Below are positions 9,150-20,647 of a stretch of DNA of 64,000 nucleotides, in pieces. Position 1 is the stretch's first letter; the number at the start of each line of letters is the position of its first letter. The DNA comes from Helicostylum pulchrum. Taxonomy: Eukaryota > Mucoromycota > Mucoromycetes > Mucorales > Mucoraceae. The DNA lies in contig JAIXMO010000013.1 in the NCBI GenBank assembly GCA_025677825.1, positions 186,001-250,000 on the forward strand, written 5' to 3'. The notes beneath the pieces were generated by a model. That model ran no database searches, was not told the origin of the DNA, and worked only from the letters and a program-made list of their open reading frames with translations. The position numbers and the translations under genes were made by a program.

Positions 9150-11786
9150 TTATGTGGTTTTGAATGCATTTTGAATGTATTGAAGACCTTGGTTACACTC
9201 AACTTCTTTATCCAAATGATGAGACCAAATCTTGGTACTCAAGGCATCAGTAAGATCTGCGTTTCCATTATCTTGATCAACACTACGTTCTACAAATTGC
9301 TTATGGTTTCCAACCATACGTTCCAACCAAACCTTTTTAAGCTTATATTCCTCTTTACGAATTAACCATTCGGACCAGCTAGGAACTAATGAAAGACCAG
9401 CACGAACACCAGCTCTCAGTGCAACGAAGAGATGTTCAGATAATAAAATGGCAAGTAAAGTAAAGATGGGTGTGTAAGGTGAGTGGATGCTGGTGGAAGG
9501 ATGGAAAAGATAAGCAAAGGATCCCATGGTAATTGAAGATAACCAAACTAATGTTTCCATATTTCCTAACCAAGGACCAATACTTTCTGCACGATGAGGA
9601 ATAGGACGTCTATACAGGTTATATACACTTGTTTAGTACAATTATGTTATTATTGTGATAGTACTTTTTTTTTTTTACCTTGTATATTTACAGATTTTGA
9701 TGGCATCACCACGGATTTCAATCCAGTTATTAATTACTGCACATACAGAAGTTAAAGGCCAAACAGTAGAAAACATACTAACATAACCAAACTAATATAA
9801 AAAACGTTAATATTCTCTCTCTCATCTATTCATATTATTATCTTACTTGGATCACCATCTCAACATAATCAGTATAAATATTATATTCTTCCAAAGCAAC
9901 TTCCTTGTATACTTTTTCCATAAACTTGGCTTCCTCGGCATCAGCTACACTAGCAAGATCTGTATTATTACTACTCTTATGTTCCTTCTTTGTGACCTTT
10001 TCAGATAATTTCTTGGCTTTGGGCATAATACGCTTAAGAGCATAAGGAACAACCATTTCTGTTAAGAATCCAACTAATTGACCAGTAACAACAAAATAAA
10101 CCAACTGAGCACGCAATCTTAAGAAATCGACAGTTTTGTGCTCATGAGATACGTTAAATTCGACCAAGTAAGGTATAACATGATCACCGAAAGGAATATA
10201 AACCCAAGCTGTGATAAACTAAAAATTATATACATTTTAGACCATATCTCTTTTTTCTTGTTTCTCTCTATTACTTACTAATGAAAGATAACCGACTAAA
10301 AAGTTTGCAATGAAAATCTTTTGGGTGTAACTGTATTCCCAAGAAGCATCTGTTCTGTGCATCTCCCAGTCAGTAAGGATTTTGACCCACTTGCTGTAAA
10401 TACCGGTCATGGTAGGAATTAAAAGTACGTAACCTACTGTGGGTGCGTAATGCTGCGTCGAAGAAAGAAAAAAAAAGATATGAGTTACAAGATATTAAAT
10501 GGTAAATATACAACTTACCAAGAATTGACGGAAAGGACCATTATAATATTCATGCAAAAATAATTGAAGAAGGAAAACGAAACCGACAATGATACTTAAT
10601 AAGAAGGCACCGACAGCAACACCGGGTATTGAAGCAACTCTTCTACCAAACAATTTCCATGCTGAAACATAAGGCGTTTCTTCTCCAGTAACATGATCCT
10701 TGACCATCTTTTCTCCTTTAAATTCAGTTCTTCTCTTTTCATGCTTGGAGAAATTACGAACTCCCCAATGAATAGCCAACTCGTGCTCTTTACGCTTCCA
10801 CATCTCTGTAAAGAGAATAGCCCAAATCAACATGGAAAGTGAGTACCAGATAGTTAATGTGTTGGAGTGAGTAAGGTAAACTAAAAGACCTAAGCCGGCA
10901 GGAGCACTAAGCCAAATAAAGTAAGTTTGGATAAATGCAAAATAGTAAGCAATCTTTTCTCCAAAATGATCACGGATTTTTAACAAGTCGTTATCGGTAA
11001 TAAGCCATTTAGTAGACCATGATTTCAACCAAGCCTAAATTAAAATCGTTAACAACCTTTTTCTTCTGTTATCGTTCTTTTTTTCTTACATTGTTAAATT
11101 TATCATCGTGTAATGGCATAATACTATCGACATATTCATCAACGTGTGCAGAAATGCCAGCTCCACCATCCGATTCGGGCTGCGTTATAATTTCGTGAAC
11201 TAAACGTAATCTTTCAGCGTCTGTTAAATCGTTGAATGCTTGATCGGTGATAGCAGTAGAAGTAGAGCTATCTTCAATTTCATCTACGCGTACACCCAAC
11301 AAAAAATCACGTACTCTATACAAGCACACACAAAAAAATTAACCACAAGATTGTCCATGTTATATAGATTTTTTTTTCTTACCTTTCTTGTCTGTATTCT
11401 TGTTTAATTGGTCCCACGGGACTACTTACTAAAATTAAAAGAGTTCCGTCTTCTTTTCCAGGACGTACTTGGAAACGAAGGTTTACCTTTGTTAAACGTG
11501 TTGTGATATCAGTAAGTGAAGCAGCGACGTGGGATTGTAACTGAGGTCGCGAAGTAATCGCCTCATCACCTTTCTTCACAATGGTTGGAAACTTGAAGAT
11601 AATGACGTAGTCAATACCTGCATTGCTTGAAACAGCTGAACTGGTGGTTGAAATACTACTAGTTGTTCCTTCTGAGATAGAAGGCTTTAATACTGGCTCT
11701 TCGGTTGGTGTTTGTTGTCCAGTAGGAGGAAATAAGTGTCGAAACTCTTCAGTTGACTTGGGAGCAACAAAAGGTTCTTGCTCCAT
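9150..11786 (-). CDS. anoctamin/TMEM16 family protein (Ist2-like)
   Basis: Multi-pass membrane protein. In fungi, Ist2-type anoctamins tether cortical ER to plasma membrane, and other members are lipid scramblases or ion channels. Roughly 750 residues from about seven exons. The N-terminal cytosolic part has YVIIFKFP and the dimerisation-type region (ADLT..VNLRFQVRPG). Next comes GEKIAYYFAFIQTYFIWLSA leading into the first helix, LTIWYSLSMLIWAILFTEMW, KRKEHELAIHWGV, RVASIPGVAVGAFLLSI and later hydrophobic helices. I chose ATG 11786 (MEQEPFVAPKS); the ORF runs open upstream to 11927, but that extension looks like 5' leader sequence. Most introns carry GTAAG-type donors. The C-terminus shows no obvious long basic tail like the lipid-binding tail of yeast Ist2, so the tether role is uncertain. 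Confidence 0.85.
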
Positions 11787-12642
11787 TTTTTCTTTTTTTG
11801 TTCGTATAGAGAAACAAGAAGGAAAGGAAATATAATTGAAAAAAAGGTTTTGGTGTAAGCCTTGGGTTTCAAAAATAAAATTTACGGGGTTCAAAGCAAT
11901 TGATCTGCACTCTCTGGTATCACACACACACTTGGCGTTTGCGTGACATCAATTCGTTTCATTACTTTTTAAACAAATAGTAACGAATCCTTTAGAAAAG
12001 GTCTATTCTTATTATATAAAGTACAATGTAATTAATGAATATAATCTTTAAAACTAATAAGACCATTGACATCATTATGATTTTTTTGAGAGACTTATTC
12101 CTAAAACGGATATTTGTTTTTGTTTGACAACAATACGACATGTTATTGACAAGTTAGTTCTGATACCAATACTCCGGTTACCGTAAGTTAACCCATAGGT
12201 TACATTACTCTCTACGAAAGACAAGCGAAAAATAAAAAGGTCTAACAGTAGTATCTTTCTAAAAGACTAGATCATAAAAAAAAAGGATGCTTGAAGTTAA
12301 AATAAAAAAGAACCTTTGATGGCTAAAAGCCAGATATTTGGATTATTACTTGAGCTGGACTTAATAATCGTTAAAATTTAAGTAAAGGATTGTTCAACTG
12401 AGTCACTCCTTTTACCGCGTTTGAAACGTGGATGGAAAAAAGACGGAAGAGGGTGCAACCTCCGCGTGGTTAAGTACCATTGTCCACTTTTTTTTAATAA
12501 AAAAGAAAGGCCAATATGTATTTATTTTTTTATATTTGATAATAAATAAAGTATCTTTTTTAAAAATAAATGCTTTTTTATATAATATTCTTAATAGTAT
12601 ACCTTTAATATCGTACTCTTTTTTTTTAAAAAAAAGATGTTG

Positions 12643-12690
12643 AACAACCTATGTGAAGCCTATGCGCAACCTATGAGCAACCTATGAACG
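12643..12690 (+). repeat. short tandem repeat, four units of about 12 bp
   Basis: Four imperfect units built on CAACCTATG (AACCTATGTG, AGCCTATGCG, AACCTATGAG, AACCTATGAA). Too short and isolated to assign a role. Confidence 0.6.
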
Positions 12691-12801
12691 GCCAATTAGT
12701 AATGAGCCTCCATGTGGAGTCTATCCATACTTACTGATATAATATGTGCAAGCTATAAATCCACCTTTTGATTACTGTTTATTATTGATTCTTTATTTTT
12801 A

Positions 12802-13026
12802 TTATATATTATCGGTAAACATTATTAAATAAACCGCTTTAGTTTTAAAGAGAAATGATAAGAAAGAATATTTAGTACGGACCGTACTCGCAACTTCAAT
12901 GACTCCGTTTTGCTCAAGGTTCAGACGTTCGGTTATCCCCTCCTGCTCATCCGACGAACGAAGTAACACATACCCTCGATCTAGCTCACTTTTTTCCCCC
13001 GAGGGGATTTCTTGAATAACTGACAT
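12802..13026 (-). CDS. uncharacterised small ORF, possibly a relic
   Basis: 74 codons beginning MSVIQEIPSGEKSELDRGYV. The first 55 residues are charged and look coding, while the last 20 are hydrophobic and AT-driven. The change falls near a possible splice donor (GTCCGTAC region), so this may be a first exon or an old fragment. CCTCGAGGGTATGTG just outside the start is echoed inside the ORF. I do not recognise a family and see no continuation. Confidence 0.2.
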   Translation of the reverse strand: MSVIQEIPSGEKSELDRGYVLLRSSDEQEGITERLNLEQNGVIEVASTVRTKYSFLSFLFKTKAVYLIMFTDNI

Positions 13027-13239
13027 GAGAGTCGGTTCTGCAGATTAAGGTCTAAAAAAAACCCTCGAGGGTATGTGAGTACCTACAGCCATAAGATCCT
13101 TAACCTTTAGCCATTTATGTCGCTGTGCATAATCTACTGGAATTTTTGTAGTCCTGAGATCTTGATATTTGTAGCCTTGAACACCCCTTAAACTGGTCTT
13201 GGAAAGTATGACCGAGTTTTTGATTGATTGAACGCCTTA

Positions 13240-13440
13240 GAGCATCCCCAACAGTTGTGTTAAGTTAAGTTTCTGTTTTTTGTTAAAGTTAGCAAACTTT
13301 TGGCTGCCATGGTAACTCTCTTTTAGGACTTGTGCACCTTAAGAAATAAAATCCCCAGTGCTTGAGGCTCCAGGAAAAGTTAAACTCCCTTTTATGGTAG
13401 CTCATTCTAGTGAACTTTAGCACGACCGTTGGGGATGCTC
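13240..13440. mobile_element. PIF/Harbinger-like MITE, 201 bp
   Basis: Non-autonomous element with terminal inverted repeats GAGCATCCCCAAC. The left end reads GAGCATCCCCAACAGTTGTG; the reverse complement of the right end reads GAGCATCCCCAACGGTCGTG. They match at 21 of the first 24 positions. It is flanked on both sides by TTA (13237-13239 and 13441-13443), the 3-bp TTA target duplication typical of PIF/Harbinger. The terminal motif also resembles known Harbinger/Tourist ends. It has no coding capacity. No second copy was seen in the window. Confidence 0.85.
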
Positions 13441-13782
13441 TTATGCAGGGCGATTGCTTTGAAGCGTATCCGCCTGTAACAGTACAAAGGAACCAAAGGC
13501 GCTAAAGCAAAGTAGTAAAATAATATAAGATATAAGATCGTTTAAAAGATGGACGTATAAACACATTTTAAAAAAAAAAGAAAATAAAATAAAAATGCGA
13601 AAATACAAGCTTTTAAGATGTGACAGAGAAGGACGATAAAATAATAGGAAGAAGAGTACGTACGTGTACTTGTCTTCCCAACTTGATTCACACAAGTTTT
13701 CTTTTTACGCAGACAAAAACCAAGAATAAATCATATAATGAGAATTTTATTAAGTAACAGTCAAACGCAAAATGAACAATTA

Positions 13783-14403
13783 TTAACCATCATTTTCGGC
13801 TAAGCATTTTTTCGTGTACCGGGGAATATAAAGGATCATCCAGAATGTTCTTTCAGAGTTTGTTTGGCGAGGACGTTTTATATTGCATTTTCCTGCAAAA
13901 TCTGTAAGTGTGTATTTAACTGCAAGAATTAACTCTTTCTCTCGTGCAGTTGAATTTTCCGGGCAGGTATAATTCCATAGCCAATTTGGAAGGTTATCTA
14001 TGGGCACCTTTAAAGCATCTACTAAAAAGGTGTATACTGCAGGATATGACTTTAGGATTACTAAATTATTCTGGTCTTATTGTTCCTTTTCAATTGATAA
14101 TTTGCTACTTTCTTCAAGTGCATGATTATAAGGGGTTACTATTTCTAACAAGGGAGATAACTTTTCAATTTGTGATTTTGTTAATTTTGGCTGGCGTGGG
14201 GAATAAAGATTGTGGTCACAACTAGTAAAAGAAAGAATTGTAGCCTTCTCAGTGTTTGCTATCTTTATAGTTTTGGAAATATCAACTATATCAGAATTAT
14301 TTATTAAGCTTGTAGATTCTTCGTTACAAATGATTTCACTGTCACGTATCCTCTCCGTATCGTGTACATTGTTATTTGCAGTTGCTATGACTTGATTCGA
14401 CAT
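13783..14403 (-). pseudogene. uncharacterised ORF interrupted by one in-frame stop
   Basis: One reading frame runs from ATG 14403 (MSNQVIATANNN) to a stop at 13783, about 207 codons, broken only by TAA at 14077-14079 after LSIEKEQ. The same frame continues after it as DQNNLVILKSYPAVYTF and on to LPNWLWNYTCPENS. The half after the stop looks as coding as the half before, with Trp and Cys and no low-complexity drift. I do not recognise the family. It could be a recent pseudogene, a sequencing or assembly error, or a read-through gene. It sits in a repeat-rich region next to the MITE, so a mobile-element or lineage-specific origin is likely. Confidence 0.45.
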
Positions 14404-14639
14404 GATACTTTAATTCAGTTAATTCGTCAAAATGAGGGAAGCAAGAGGGACAAGCAACATTAACCTTCATTTCTGAATAATTTTCACTGTTAACATTGTA
14501 GCAAAAAAACGCGTTATTGTAACGTCAACATGTACCCCCAAAAAATGTCACAGAGTTGCTTTTTGTTTCATTCTGATCCAGATACACCTTATGGATTAGC
14601 AGATTTAAAAAGCATTTTTGTTTTCTTTATTTCCGTCCA

Positions 14640-14935
14640 AAAGGATACTGCTCTTCCTAAAGCAACCACTGGGTATAGTTAGCACAAGACCATGAGATCC
14701 GCTAATTTTTTTTTTTTTTCAGCTCTAAAAAATAGAATAATAACTAATAAATATAAACTCTATTAAAAAAGTACACATATAAAAAAAATACTTACGGGCG
14801 GTATGCATTATAAAGAAAAAAGAGGAAGAAAAGTGATTTATCTATTCTAAAAAATGACGGAATAAATACATCTTGGGCTGATAAAATGAGTGGCCACTTA
14901 TATTCATGTGATCTATTTTATGTATACTTGCTGTT
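14640..14935 (+). repeat. dispersed repeat R2, copy 1
   Basis: Collinear with 41900-42195. Shared blocks include CCTAAAGCAACC/CTTAAAGCAACC, TATAAACTCTATTAAAAA, GTACACATAT, GGTATGCATT, AGAGGAAGAAAA, GTGATTTATC, ATAAAATG.GTGGCCACTT and GTGTGATCTATTT-like sequence. It has no ORF and could be an old non-autonomous element. Confidence 0.65.
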
Positions 14936-14974
14936 CTTCGAATGTTACCGTAAGGAAGCTCAAAAAAATAATAC

Positions 14975-15235
14975 CGTTTTGTAGTATTCTAACAAATAAA
15001 CAGCTCTGTACTATTTCATTGAGAATAATAAAAAATTTAAATGATTTCAATGTTTGAGGTCTCGTAGAAAACCATACACAGCATATTTGTTTGTACAGTA
15101 GCTTGTGTAAGTTCACAGACTATTTAAAGTGTTATAATCCATCATTGCCTGTTCATTATTCTCTTAAAAACGCGTGTTTTTAAGTGAAGGTTTAGAATTA
15201 ACTTAAAATATCATTTTTACGGTGTTCAAAATAAG
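14975..15235 (+). repeat. dispersed repeat R1, copy E (modules 2 and 3)
   Basis: Begins with the end of module 1 (AGTATTCTAACAAATA), continues through module 2 (TTTGAGGTCTCGTAGAAAA) and ends in module 3 with the near-palindrome CTTAAAAACGCGTGTTTTTAAG. It matches copy D at 52.58-52.85 kb. No F-box gene is next to it. Confidence 0.7.
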
Positions 15236-16983
15236 GTATAATTAAACATCAGGAAATGCTTCTTTTGCCCAAGTTATTTAGTAAAAGTTAGTCTTTATCA
15301 AATATATATTTAAAAAAAACTATTTTGTACTATAAAACTAGGGTCCAAAAAGCGTTTCCTGTTTCTTGTAAAAATAAAATCCATTATTCATTATAACCGC
15401 TAAAATTAGCAGTGATTTATTATGTGAGCGATTATTTAAACTCAGGTATCTCAATGAGCTTTTTTCTTTAGCAACGATTTTCAAGCTGATCGTTTTTTTT
15501 TACAATTGCTCTTCCCCTCCCTTATGAATGGTTTTGTAATCATTAAATTTCTATAACTGAATCAGTTGGTACGGCATGTTTAATACTTGCGAAGTATTTT
15601 TTTACTGCTGGATATATCGTTATCCCACCCACTGTTCGATAACTATAAGGGTATGTTTGATTTAAGGGAGGATTTCTTCCAAATTTTGAGCACCCTTATA
15701 TAGAGCCGCTACTGTACGCGAGAGCTATTTTTTGTTTTTGTTTGTCTTTAATGATAATGGTTCAATTCATTTTACTTAATTATAATTTATTTTATCTCTT
15801 ACTTAGGTATCACATATACTTTTACCCCATGGTAAATTCCTTGTAAAGATCTAATGCGTTTGAAGTACTAGCAATGAAGTGGAAATAGTGTCCAATGAAA
15901 GTTTTACTACTCAGACAATTTTATTGAATCTAGATCGTTCAGTCTTTTATGCTCGTCTTATTACTGCTATTGTAATTTCTGATAAGTTTGTCCATAGAAG
16001 TTATGAGACAATTCTCGTATAAGCTCTCCAGTACTAGATTCAAGCACCATATTAAAATAATAAGCTGTTATGAACTCTTTATTATTATTATTATTATTTT
16101 ACGGTCTTAATAAACCAAGTATATTTTTTTTTTAATTTTATGTTTGGTAATCATTAAAGTTATATTTTATTGCACGTTGCACATGGCTGAAGTAAACTTG
16201 GTAAAAGTGACCGAATCTTTTTTTTTTAGATTGAAAAGATCTAAGAAGACAAAGATGTTGGAACGACAGTGGGGTTTAAAGGGAAAAGGAAACGGGATAA
16301 CCGTTCGTGCGACTTTTGCCGAGTATACATGAGCTCGTTAGGCAATTTAAGTTACTGGATAAAAAGTGGCCACCTTTTTATTTTTACTTTTTGCATATTG
16401 ACAAGTACAAATAATTAAGAGATCGATAAAAAGAAAACTTTAAAATAAGCCATGGTGCGTCGGAGACGATTTGACAATAACCATAAAAAATAAATAACTT
16501 GAGATGAATAGCTAAATAGTACCCAGTTTTTATATAGTCTATGCAATCGAAGAAAAAAAAAAAAAGCTCTTCTGTCACTACCATCGTCGATCTTAATGTA
16601 TAAAATGTTAATTTTAGTGCGTGAGAAAGATTTTTAATGCCCTTTACAAAAAAACTATGGTGTAACTATCTAAATAAATGTAAAAGCCGCCTTCTGCGAA
16701 TTATTAACCCGCCTTTACTTTTTTTTTAGATGTGTTTTTAAATGATGAAATTATTCTAGAGCAGCAATTGCAAATTAGCTTTGTTCAACTTGGCTTAATA
16801 AGCTAAATAAAATGGCTGATAACTTTTTAATTTATTAAATATAAATTAAAACCGAATATTAGGTTTTTTCCCTCCGGTATTTTTTTTTAAAAAAGAAGCC
16901 TATGGAAAATAGCTACTAATCTATATACAGTTACAATCTATCGATTTAATCAACAGCTATTGTCTTCTTCTTTTTTAAATCAA

Positions 16984-17217
16984 ATGTCTTACAGAAAACA
17001 TCACTTTCAATTGCCTTTTTCGCCACGATCGATATTTTTTTATTCTGGTAATCTTAGCCTTATGTCTACAGTCAAAACTTGGGCATGCATATTTCTGGGA
17101 ATCAACCGTAAAAAACATACGCTAAAAATTTAAAGTTGTATCTTTTTTTTTCCAGGGCAGGTACAACTGACAGGAATACTCTTACCAAGTATTTGGAAAC
17201 GTGCTCCTTTCAAATAA
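16984..17217 (+). CDS. possible two-exon small ORF
   Basis: ATG 16984 opens MSYRKHHFQLPFSPRSIFF. A GTAAAA donor at 17108 and a T-rich acceptor ending CAG at 17155 would join it to QVQLTGILLPSIWKRAPFK-stop, 61 residues in all. The intron has a plausible GCTAA branch point. No family recognised. It may be a fragment of an old gene rather than an active one. Confidence 0.2.
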
Positions 17218-17445
17218 CTGTTTTTAGTTCCAATTACTGGTTTTTAAATCACTACTGTGTAAATTCTAGTCTTTACGATCTCCAAATTACCTGTAATTAG
17301 GTCGATCCTACTAACAGTTATTTCACGCAATTCATAAGATGACATAATACGCTATACAAAACAATTAACTCCTCCAAAAAAAAAAAGTAGTACTCAAATA
17401 ATTTACTCTTAGCATTTTTTTAAGAAAATAAATAGGGAAGTTTTT

Positions 17446-18718
17446 TTATTCAGTAAATTCTACACCTACTAACGTTCGACAGAATTCATGAATCATTGAT
17501 TTAATTAACTCATGTCGCCTTCTAGTAGTTTGGCTTATGCTTCGAAGCGCTGTATTGTTACTTTCTGTGTTATAAATTTTTGCTTGCTGTTGTTCAATAT
17601 GTGATAATAATCTATTTACTGCAGCTCTACGTGATTTGTCATTATAATGAGCTGTTAATTCACCTACAAATAATAACTAGTTATTAATATCATACTGACT
17701 TTCGAATTTTAAAATTAAAAAAAAAAAATTGACGACTTACCGCACTCGACTACCATTTCTTGAAAGGTATCTGTGTTTTGAAATCGCACATAACTGGATT
17801 CTAAAAGTGTGTAGACAGCTCTTTTTGCGGAATCGAAACAATTCTTTGCGTCCTTCTTTTCTAATGACTGTGTTACAGTTCGACGGACCTTGTCATCTAA
17901 GTTGACTTCAAAGTAACTATTTCTAGTTAAATAGGTATTGAAAATATGTTGAGCAGTTGCTAATTGTTGACCAAGTGAGGTGTAAGTAAATGATTCATAT
18001 TGTTCCAACTCGATAAAGAAAAACTTAACATGTTGTACAAATTAGTATTTTTTTCGGCTCCCGTTTTTTTTTAGTCGCTTACCAAATTTTCACTACTATA
18101 CTCTTGTAGTAAGTGATATAAGAAATAACACAGTGGTGCTTTGGATTCTAAGATAGCCTTTAAACCTTCCTTTCTAATTTCCTTGACACAAATATCATGC
18201 GGTGCGAATTCACCAAAAAAATGGTCCAATTTCTTTGATGAACGTGTTGTTTTAATTTTATATAAAGCATGAACATCGAAACTAGGTAGTACATGTGTGG
18301 GTCCAAATAAACTGGAAATAGAAGATGATCGAGTACGGCGGCTGTTGCTAGGATTGCTGTTCCGCTTGTTTAATTCTTCAATCGAATTTCTTGCTCGTAA
18401 AGTGGGTGTTTTGGATCGGATAGCTTCGTCGTCTTGTGAAGCCATATCCTGAAAGAAGGAATTCGTACTATCAGATAAAAGAGGAGGCCCCGAGATAGAT
18501 GCAATGGAGTCATTGGCTGCGGCAATTGCTTCACTCATATGCTCAGCTACTACTGATGAGCGCCTAGATTTTGTGATATTTCGGGGTGTACGTGGTGATA
18601 ATACGTCCACATTTGTTAAGCTAGATGAGCTGTTATTTGCACTCGAAAGATTAATATAAGAGGGTCTACGTTTTGTTCTTTTAGCGAGTGAATTAGGCAT
18701 TAATGATGATGTTGGCAT
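17446..18718 (-). CDS. RGS-domain protein (regulator of G-protein signalling)
   Basis: GTPase-activating protein for heterotrimeric G-alpha subunits, about 380 residues in three exons. The first 150 residues are Ser/Arg-rich and disordered-looking (SSANNSSSSLTNVD, RRTRSSSISSLFG). The RGS domain starts near LDHFFGEFAPHD and runs EGLKAILESKAPLCYFLYHL, then EYSSENL joined by a 60-80 nt intron to FFFIELEQYESF, the family signature ENLxFxxEVxxY. Then come TAQHIFNTYL, EVNLDDKVRRTV and SAKRAVYTLLESSYVRF, matching helices 5 to 8. A last exon (TAHYNDKSRRAAVNRLLSHI, ending VGVEFTE) follows the domain. It has no DEP or transmembrane segment, so it is unlike Sst2 or Rax1 in layout. Which G-alpha it acts on cannot be told from sequence. 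Confidence 0.85.
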
Positions 18719-18866
18719 AATTTATAAGGGAGAGAAAGAAGAAGGAAAATATAAAAAAAAATGAAGTAGATATACTTTTTTTTTTTCAAAGTGAGGAGAT
18801 TCAAAAGAAAATATTTTTATTTTATAAAAATGTAATGTCACAGGAACCAATCAAGGGACTGCGATA

Positions 18867-19619
18867 TCATGCTGCTTTTTGTTGAACGCGATCTGCTAAA
18901 GCCTTCAAATAAGGATCTGCCTCGATAATCTCTCGTTCTAAAGTATAAATGTTTTTAGCTCCCGTCTTTTGTTGCCATGTGATTCCTTTAGGTGTAGACT
19001 TGTATTTTAATTGTGATAACCACATAGTATCTTCTTTATATCTACCCCAGAATGATATTGTTTCAATTCCAATAAATTTATCCTTCATCTCTTTAGGCTT
19101 CTTTCTTTCTCTTTCAACTTTCTTTATTTCATCGTAAACAACCAACTTGGTTACATAACCGCTAGTATATAAATGGACAAAAACTGCAGGAGAAACCGCA
19201 GATATACCAGCTAAAAAAAAAAGAGTCAGTCCTGACACTGCATTATACTTTGTCGATCTTACCTAATGCAACACTCATGATAGGTGCTTGACCGGTACTT
19301 AATAAGGCTGGTACTGCGAAAATACCACATATTCCAAAGAAGGAAGCTGTCATTTTATATCTTCTCATAGTTTCAGCAAAAGGACCTTTTCATAAGAAAA
19401 TCGTAATTAATATATGACATTAAATTCGGTTCACTCTATTTTATTTCTACCAATATATACAAGTGTTTGTTGAACATCTTTGACATGAGTTTCGTTTGGT
19501 TCACTGATCAACTTATTACTGGTAAATCTTCCCGAAGCTTTCTTTGGTAATGTCGAATAACACCTTATAAGGTGACTAGAAATAGGTGTAGCAGCCGATC
19601 TCTTTAGCAATAAAAGCAT
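18867..19619 (-). CDS. TMEM70-like mitochondrial inner-membrane protein
   Basis: Three exons, about 210 residues. The N-terminus MLLLLKRSAATPISSHLIR is Arg/Ser-rich without acids, as expected of a mitochondrial presequence. The core reads LVYIGPFAETMRRYKMTASF, a hydrophobic hairpin (GICGIFAVPALL, MSVALGISAVSPAVFVHL), then YTSGYVTKLVVYDE. This YxGP..R..K...S / hairpin / H.xTxGYV order is the TMEM70/TMEM186/TMEM223 pattern, a family linked in animals to assembly of ATP synthase and complex I. The junction VYI-G-PFAE is made by removing a short intron between about 19425 and 19387. The tail is basic and ends QQKAA. The assignment to one subfamily is uncertain. Confidence 0.7.
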
Positions 19620-19924
19620 TTTTTTATATATTGATACAGGTGCGAAAAAGTAAAGGAAAAATAAAGTCCAGTAGGGGGAGCATGGTTTTTAGCCCTTTTA
19701 CTCCGACTCTTACTTTCACTACAAACACCACCTTTACTATCTCTTATTTGTTCTTGACTAACAATGATATGCCAGTAGCCTAAAAAAAAAGTGTCGCATC
19801 GTTCTTGAATTAACAGCAATTGCTTTAAACTCGTCTATATGAATACAAATCTACACTCTTCAATCAGTGATTTATAGGTAATATACTTGAGTTTTGATGT
19901 ATATATATATAAAAATACCTTATC

Positions 19925-20508
19925 ATGCCTGTAGAATCCTTATACTAGCACGATATATTATCACAGCTACGCCAAGTCCGTTCCGAGTTTATTGAAAGTA
20001 ACGGTTATACGTCTCTTCGTGCTTCATCGCCATTTCCTACATCAGGTGGACCGTAAACAATTATGATGATACTTCAACGACACCTTCAGCTGCTAAAATT
20101 GGATCGAAACTCTTTCAACTTATTCCTAGATATAACTTGAATAATAAATTTGTCATTAAAAAAAGTGCCGTAGAAGAATTATGGGAAATGTGTAACGCTA
20201 AAAAGATTAAAGATCTCTTAAAGCTTATCATTGATGGATGTTTTAATGATAGTGATAATTTAATGTTAAAAAGAATAAGACACTTACAAGATATATCTAA
20301 AGAAATTTCAAGTACGATCACAACAAAAAAACCACCAAAAGAATACTTGAAGTATTTAAAGGAGAAGTATGATTATTTTTCTTTATCATTATTATTATCA
20401 CCATTATTTTCATTTTACTATCATCATTATATTAATTTCAAAAAGTGTGAATTGAAGTTCGAAGGGTGTTCCAAATTAAGTCTTAATTTAATTGATTGGG
20501 TGTTCTAA
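19925..20508 (+). CDS. possible small spliced gene, function unknown
   Basis: The clear part is the exon from about 20130 to 20508 (NLNNKFVIKKSAVEELWEMC ... LIDWVF-stop), Lys-rich, helical and coding-like. A consistent model joins exon 19967-20052 (RQVRSEFIESNGYTSLRASS) to it through a 77-nt GT-AG intron with in-frame borders. A starter ATG at 19925 would be joined through a 36-nt intron. That first intron is very short, so the 5' end is doubtful. The model gives about 156 residues. It ends 139 bases before the F-box start on the same strand. No domain recognised. Confidence 0.35.
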
Positions 20509-20647
20509 TTTTTTTTTTCATTTTAGAGTGGAAGCACAGTATTTGTATAAGGACCAGTTCAAGTATTAAGAGGCGTAGTAGGTACTTGAAATCGAGAACG
20601 GGGAAATATCGTACCTGGTTTTTTTTTTTGAAGGTTTCTTTTCAATA

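Larger units (their letters stand above)
11787..13236. other. intergenic, mostly featureless
   Basis: Upstream side of the anoctamin gene. Holds a short tandem repeat at 12643-12690 and a small minus-strand ORF at 12802-13026 (described separately). Otherwise no recognisable gene. Confidence 0.4.
14404..16980. other. gene-poor repeat region
   Basis: Holds repeat R2 (about 14640-14935), R1 modules 2 and 3 (about 14975-15235), a short motif shared inverted with 52.1 kb (15655-15712) and an ATT microsatellite at 16080-16098. No convincing gene seen. Confidence 0.5.

Noticed and set aside
11787..11927. N-terminal extension of the anoctamin
   Set aside because: Reads as hydrophobic, Phe/Asn-rich leader DNA; the ATG at 11786 opens normal coding sequence.
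16144..16332. 62-codon plus-strand ORF
   Set aside because: Contains a T-run Phe stretch and has no homologous feel or splice partners.
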